64,000 nt of DNA. It comes from Mytilus trossulus (Eukaryota > Mollusca > Bivalvia > Mytilida > Mytilidae). The stretch lies in assembly GCF_036588685.1 (NCBI RefSeq), contig NC_086386.1, positions 68,942,682 to 69,006,681 on the forward strand. The letters are read 5' to 3'. The translations under genes were made by a program, and so were the position numbers. Positions 59,051 through 64,000 of this stretch are shown one piece after another; position 1 is the stretch's first letter, and every line of letters starts with the position of its first letter. Under the pieces are notes generated by a model. The model was not told where the DNA came from. It ran no database searches and saw only the letters and a list, made by a program, of their open reading frames with translations.

Positions 59051-59629
59051 TGGTTCTAAATTATGCTTGAAACTTTTTAAAAATGCATTTATTTTATCAT
59101 TTATTTGTTGTTTTGTTTTTTTCATTTTACACAATATACTTTCCAGTATCCAAATAATTGTTTATACCCTACTTTGGTAGCACAAGGATAATAGTTACGC
59201 TGAACGGTGCCCACTGGTCACCTGAACAGAAACGGTTAAAATTGAGTCTATACGCGACAAAAAAATAGTACATGATTTCCGGTTTAAAGTGAAAGTACGT
59301 TACTAAGGGTATACAAAGTTTATAATTGCTGCTATGTAATACGGATATTAGCTTAATGCAAAGTTACGGAATTACCATATTTCAAAGGATACTGTTGAGA
59401 GACATACTGAAAGTAAAGAAAATACACAAATAATCAATTATCATAATGATTCACTCAAACGAAACAATTGAAAATGAATAGAAGAGTCACCCTTTACTCT
59501 ATTAATATCTTAAAGCGAGTGACATGGCTTATTTTTTAGAAAAAAAATAACCTAATGGCCTATATTGCACTCTCATGACATATAACTAAAAAGATGGTAT
59601 GCCTCGCACTCAGGCTACTTTAAACTGCC
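59051..59629. other. Spacer between family F element and the satellite
   Basis: No gene or clear repeat seen. AT-rich; the first 130 bp probably belong to the family F flank. Confidence 0.35.
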
Positions 59630-62600
59630 ATTGGTTACCTCTGGTCACCCTACACAGAAATTAATTGTGCTTACAGTTACACTGGTCATTTGATACAAAT
59701 ACATAGTTACTTTATTAACCTTACTCCCTTTGCAGATACATTTATAGTGGTTCTTCCAATTACCTGACACAAATATAGATATTGAATGCCCCCCTACACA
59801 GATATTGAATTTCGTTACATCTTGTCACCTTTTACATAATTAATTGTGGTGACCTCTGGTCACCCTACACATATATTGAATTTGGTAACCTCTGGTCACC
59901 CTTCACTTATATTGAATTTACCTACAAATTATAAGATACTGAATTTGGTAACCATTGGTCAACCTCGCCACCCTAAACATATATTGAATTTTGTTACATC
60001 CTGTCACGTTTTAGATAATTATATGTGGTGACTTCTGGTCACCCTACACATATATTGAATTTGGTTAACTGTGGTCACCCAACACATGTATTGAATTCGC
60101 TTAAAAATTATAAGATATTGAATTTGGTTACCTCTGGTCACACCGGCAACCTTTCACAGATATTGAATTTCGTTACATCTTGTCACCTATTTTATTATTA
60201 ATTGTGATGACCTCTGGTCACCCAACACATATATTGAATTTGGTAACCTCTGATCATCCTTTACATATATTGAATTTACCTACAAATAATAAGATACTGA
60301 ATTGATAACCTCTGGTCACCCTTCACATATATTGAATTTATCGACAAATTATAAGATAAAATATAGATGGGAAATGGGGAATGTGTCAAAGAGACAACAA
60401 CCCGACCACATAAAAAAAACAAAAGGAGAAGGTCACCAACAGGTCTTCAATGTAGCGAGAAATTCCCGCACCCGGAGGCGTCCTTCAGCTGGCCCCTAAA
60501 CAAATATATACTAGTTCAGTGATAATGAACGCCCTACTAAATTTCCAAATTGTACACAAGGAACTAAAATTAAAATAATACAAGACTAACAAAGGCCAGA
60601 GGCTCCTGACTTGGGACAGGCGCAAAAATGCGGCGGGGTTAAACATGTTTGTGAGATCTCAACCCTCCCCCTATACCTCTAACCAATGTAGAAAAGTAAA
60701 CGCATAACAATACGCACATTAAAATTCAGTTCAAGAGAAGTCCGAGTCAAATGTCAGAAGATGTAACCAAAGAAAATAAACAAAATGACAATAATACATA
60801 AATAACAACAGACTTCTAGCAGTTAACTGACATGCCAGCTCCAGACTTCAATTAAACTGACTGAAAGATTATGATGTCATCATATGAACATCAGGCACAA
60901 TCCTTCCCGTTATGGGTTTAGTATCATACCATCATAACATGTATGATACTGAATTTGGTAACCACTGGTCAACCTTGCCACCCTAAACAGATATTGAATT
61001 TTGTTTCATCATGTCACGTTCTACATAATGAACAATGGTGACATATATTGAATATGGAAACCTCTGGTCACCCTACACAGATTTTTGAATAAGTTATAAA
61101 CTTGCCATCCTTCAAAGATAATGATCACGGTTATAAATATCTAGACACCTTTCACATACTAAAGTACTTTTAATTGAGTTACTTTCGGTAAAAAAAACGT
61201 ATAAACTGGCTTTTACTACAGTGTGTCACCCTAAATAGGTCTTGATTTTGGTAATCTCTGGTCCCCCTACTAAGACAAAAACAATAAAAACCAAGGAGTA
61301 AACAGATATACCAGAAGACATTTACAACATTAAAAAAGTAAGGAACAGCAGGAATCTTCTTAATCATGTGAATGATGTTATATGCCTTGAACGCTCCCAT
61401 CGTGTGAGTTCTTTCGTAAGTCCCGTAATAACGAAAGTGTACTGATGAGTTTTTATATAATTAATTATACATGTTTTACTAAAATATTGAATTTGGTGAC
61501 CTTTGGTCACCTTATACATATATGAATTTTAAATACCTCAAGTGACCATACACATATATTGAATGGGGTTACAGTACCTCTGGTCACCCTTCACATATTT
61601 TGAATGTGATAACCTCTTTTCATACACAAATATAAAATTTGGTTACCTCTAGTCACCGTGCATCAATATTGAATTTGGTTACGTAAATTTAGCCTACTAT
61701 ATTTAATTTTGTAAACTTCGGTCACCCAACTCATATATTGAACGTTGTAACCTCTGATCAACCTTCACACACATTGGAAAAGGTAACCTCTGGTAAACCA
61801 TTACAGATATCGAATGCGATTACCTCTGGTCATCCTTTACATATATTGACTATGGTCACCCTACAAAGATATTGAATATGGTGACCTCTGGTCACCCAAC
61901 CAACATTTTGAATATGGTTACCTCTGGTCACCCTACACAGATATTGAATGAGGTTACCTCTGGTCACCTTACAAAGATATTGCATATGTTTATCTTTGGT
62001 CTCCTTAAAAGATATTGAATGTGGTTACCTCTGGTCACCCTACACATATATTGACAATGGTTACCGCTGGTCACCCTACACATATTTTGAAAATGGTTAC
62101 CTCTTGTTACCCACACATATATTGGCTATGGTTACCTCTCGTCATCCTTCAAAGATATTGAAAATGGTTACCTTTGGTCAACCTTCAATAAATTGGCTTA
62201 TGTTACCCTTGATTACAATTTACAAAAATTGAATTTGTTTAGCATCGGTTATCTCGATTCACACTTTTTGCGCTACTTTTATAATAAATATATTTATCTA
62301 GTAACTTCTGGTCGCTGTACACATATATTTAATTATGTTGCCGTTGTCAACAAATATATATAGCAATTGGCTTTTTTGGAATGTGGTTACCTTGGATCAC
62401 CATACACAGATAAAAAATAATTGCTTTAGGCACCATACATAAATATTGAATTTAGGACCCTTTATTTACCCTACTTAGATGTTTAATTTGGTAATATCTG
62501 GTCCCACTACCAAGATGTTGAATGTGGTTAGCTCTTGTCACCCTACAAAGATATTGAATATTGTTACCTCTGGTCACCCTACACATATATTGACTATGAT

Positions 62601-63270
62601 GTCCTCTGGCCACCCTACCAAAATTGTGAATATGGTTACCTCTGGTCACCCTACACAGATATTGAATAAGGTTATCTATGGTCACCTTACACAGATATTG
62701 AATAAGACTACCTCTGGTCACCTTACAAAGATATTGAATATGATTACCTCTGGTCACCCTAAACAGATATTGACTATGGTTACCTCTGGTCGCCCTACAT
62801 ATATTTTAAACATGGTAACCTCTGGTCACCCACACAGAAATTGGCTTTGGTTACCTCTGGCCATCCTACACATATATTGAAAATGGTTACTTTTGTTAAC
62901 CCTACAATAAATTGGCTTATGTTACTTATGGTTACAATTCATAAATAATGAATATCTTTGGTCAACTTAAAAGATATTGAATGTGGTTACCTCTGGTCAC
63001 CCTACACAGATATTAGCTATGTTTGTATGTTTCCCTCCGGTCCCCTTACACAGATTTCGAATTTGGTAACCCTTTCATATTATTGAATGCGATTACCTCC
63101 TGGCATCGTATACATATATTAATTTAAGTTACCTCTGGTCACCCTTTACAGATTTGGAATGGGGTTACCTTTGGTCAACATACACAGATATTAATTTTAG
63201 TAACCTCCGGTCACCGTTTAAAAATATTTGCTTTGGTAACCTCTGGTCACAATGCATGATTAATCAACCT
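59630..63270 (+). repeat. Satellite array with a 36-bp unit
   Basis: Basic unit GATATTGAATATGGTTACCT plus CTGGTCACCCTACACA, 36 bp. It is well ordered from 61840 to 62880 and more diverged, with variable spacing, at the left end. ACATATATTGAA is a common variant. Because 36 is divisible by three, some stretches are open in one frame for a 12-residue repeat (ILNMVTSGHPTQ) at 62479-62880; the variation does not look protein-conserving. Interrupted at 60368-60943 by a family C tail. Confidence 0.85.
60368..60943 (-). mobile_element. Family C retroelement tail inserted in the satellite
   Basis: The left boundary GGGAAATGGGGAATGTGTCA is the 3' end. The right boundary follows GGGTTTAGTATCATACCATC. 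The satellite text AATTATAAGATA stops at the left, and GATACTGAATTTGG resumes at the right, so ATA or GATA may be the target duplication. Nearly identical to the copies at 57025 and 63603. Confidence 0.8.
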
Positions 63271-63602
63271 TTATTGGAATATAATGATCATGGTATTTGG
63301 AAAATGTATGTTTCATATATTTCATGTTAATCTAGTTGTTTGCATTTTCTATTGTGTATTTTATTCTAAACTCTTAGTATGTAATAAAGATGCCAAGAAG
63401 ACGATTGCCTTTGTAGCCATTATAGATCCAATGTTCGTAAAATCTGAACAATTGAATTCCCCTCAAACACTTACTTAGTTTTTTCAATGTCACCCTTTTT
63501 TGGGGCAGATATCACTTTCATTTTTCGGCATACAGCCTTTTTGGTTGATTCTTTATCGACAAGAGTCTCGGTTAAAGTATTTAACATGTTTAACTTGATA
63601 GG
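63271..63602. other. Short spacer right of the satellite
   Basis: No recognisable gene; a 64-codon open frame at 63284-63478 has no similarity I can name. Confidence 0.35.
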
Positions 63603-64000
63603 TTACATCTTCTGACATCAGACTCGGACTTCTCTTGAACTGAATTTTAATGTGCGTATTGTTATGCGTTTACTTTTCTACATTGGTTAGAGGTATAGGG
63701 GGAGGGTTGAGATCTCACAAACATGTTTAACCCCGCCGCATTTTTGCGCCTGTCCCAAGTCAGGAGCCTCTGGCCTTTGTTAGTCTTGTACTATTTTAAT
63801 TTTAGTTTCTTGTGTACAATTTGGAAATTAGTATGGCGTTCATTATCACTGAACTAGTATATATTTGTTTAGGGGCCAGCTGAAGGACGCCTCCGGGTGC
63901 GGGAATTTCTCGCTACATTGAAGACCTGTTGGTGACCTTCTGCTGTTGTTTTTTTTAATTGGTCGGGTTGTTGTCTCTTTGACACATTCCCCATTTCCAT
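63603..64000 (+). mobile_element. Family C retroelement tail, plus orientation, cut by window end
   Basis: Starts near TTACATCTTCTGACATCAGA, passes AACCCCGCCGCATTTTTGCG, GCGCCTGTCCCAAGTCAGGA, CTCCGGGTGCGGGAATTTCT and ends at CATTCCCCATTTCCAT at the last base of the window. Its 3' end lies within a few bases of the window edge. 5'-truncated, in the opposite orientation to the copies at 43685, 57025 and 60368. Confidence 0.8.

Noticed and set aside
62479..62880. 134-codon open frame with a 12-residue repeat
   Set aside because: Explained by a 36-bp satellite unit; the opposite strand is also open over part of it (62452-62757).
59630..63270. CRISPR-like array, because the unit is 36 bp
   Set aside because: Units are contiguous with no unique spacers, the genome is eukaryotic, and no cas genes are present. 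It is a satellite.

Overview
This window is AT-rich eukaryotic DNA. The coding exons are short, GT-AG bounded and separated by long introns, and most of the remaining sequence is dispersed or tandem repeats. Several repeat families look like ones I associate with marine bivalves, especially mussels of the genus Mytilus: elements carrying GACGCGCGTTTCGTCTAC, elements ending at GGAAATGGGGAATGTGTC, and elements containing GTACGGCCTTCAACAATG. The bivalve/mussel assignment is an inference from recognition, not a database match. I saw no bacterial operons, CRISPR arrays, rRNA or convincing tRNA genes.

Left third (1-20.6 kb): an innate-immunity-like region. Two IFI44-like P-loop GTPase genes converge tail to tail. 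Gene A (+) enters from off the left edge and contributes its last two exons (1795-2012 and 4991-5146), the last coding a C-terminal membrane anchor. Gene B (-) runs from 12958 to 7753 in four exons with matching phases and an identical 218-bp penultimate exon, but it carries a frameshift, a nonsense codon and no membrane anchor, so it is probably a pseudogene. Beyond it lies a broken B-box/coiled-coil/NHL (TRIM-like) reading frame (18735-20610, -), again with frameshifts, two of them in homopolymer runs.

Middle (20.6-41.4 kb): no intact gene. It holds foldback elements, a decayed non-LTR retrotransposon (32.1-33.2 kb), a 698-bp element with clean inverted ends nested inside a SINE-like repeat, and the most unusual object in the window: 35.81-41.36 kb, bounded by inverted copies of a sequence rich in a GACCGTAA motif. 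Inside it are decayed copies of an uncharacterised invertebrate protein family, a second coding-like fragment in the opposite direction, and two arrays of a degenerate 11-bp unit (CGTRGTRAGAN), one of which reverses strand in its middle.

Right third (41.4-64 kb): two convincing minus-strand coding exons of an unrecognised gene (45083-45148 and 42106-42345), a possible separate terminal exon (47039-47097) and weak 5' exon candidates near 53.3 kb. The rest is repeats: a 3.5-kb composite element built from about 160-bp and 125-bp tandem units (55.56-59.05 kb), into which a retroelement with a 196-codon reverse-transcriptase remnant has inserted, and a 3.6-kb satellite with a 36-bp unit (59.6-63.3 kb), interrupted by another copy of the same retroelement's tail.

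The two GTPase loci and the TRIM-like frame are the only parts with a readable cellular role, which by family knowledge is antiviral or immune response. Everything else is best read as mobile-element history.
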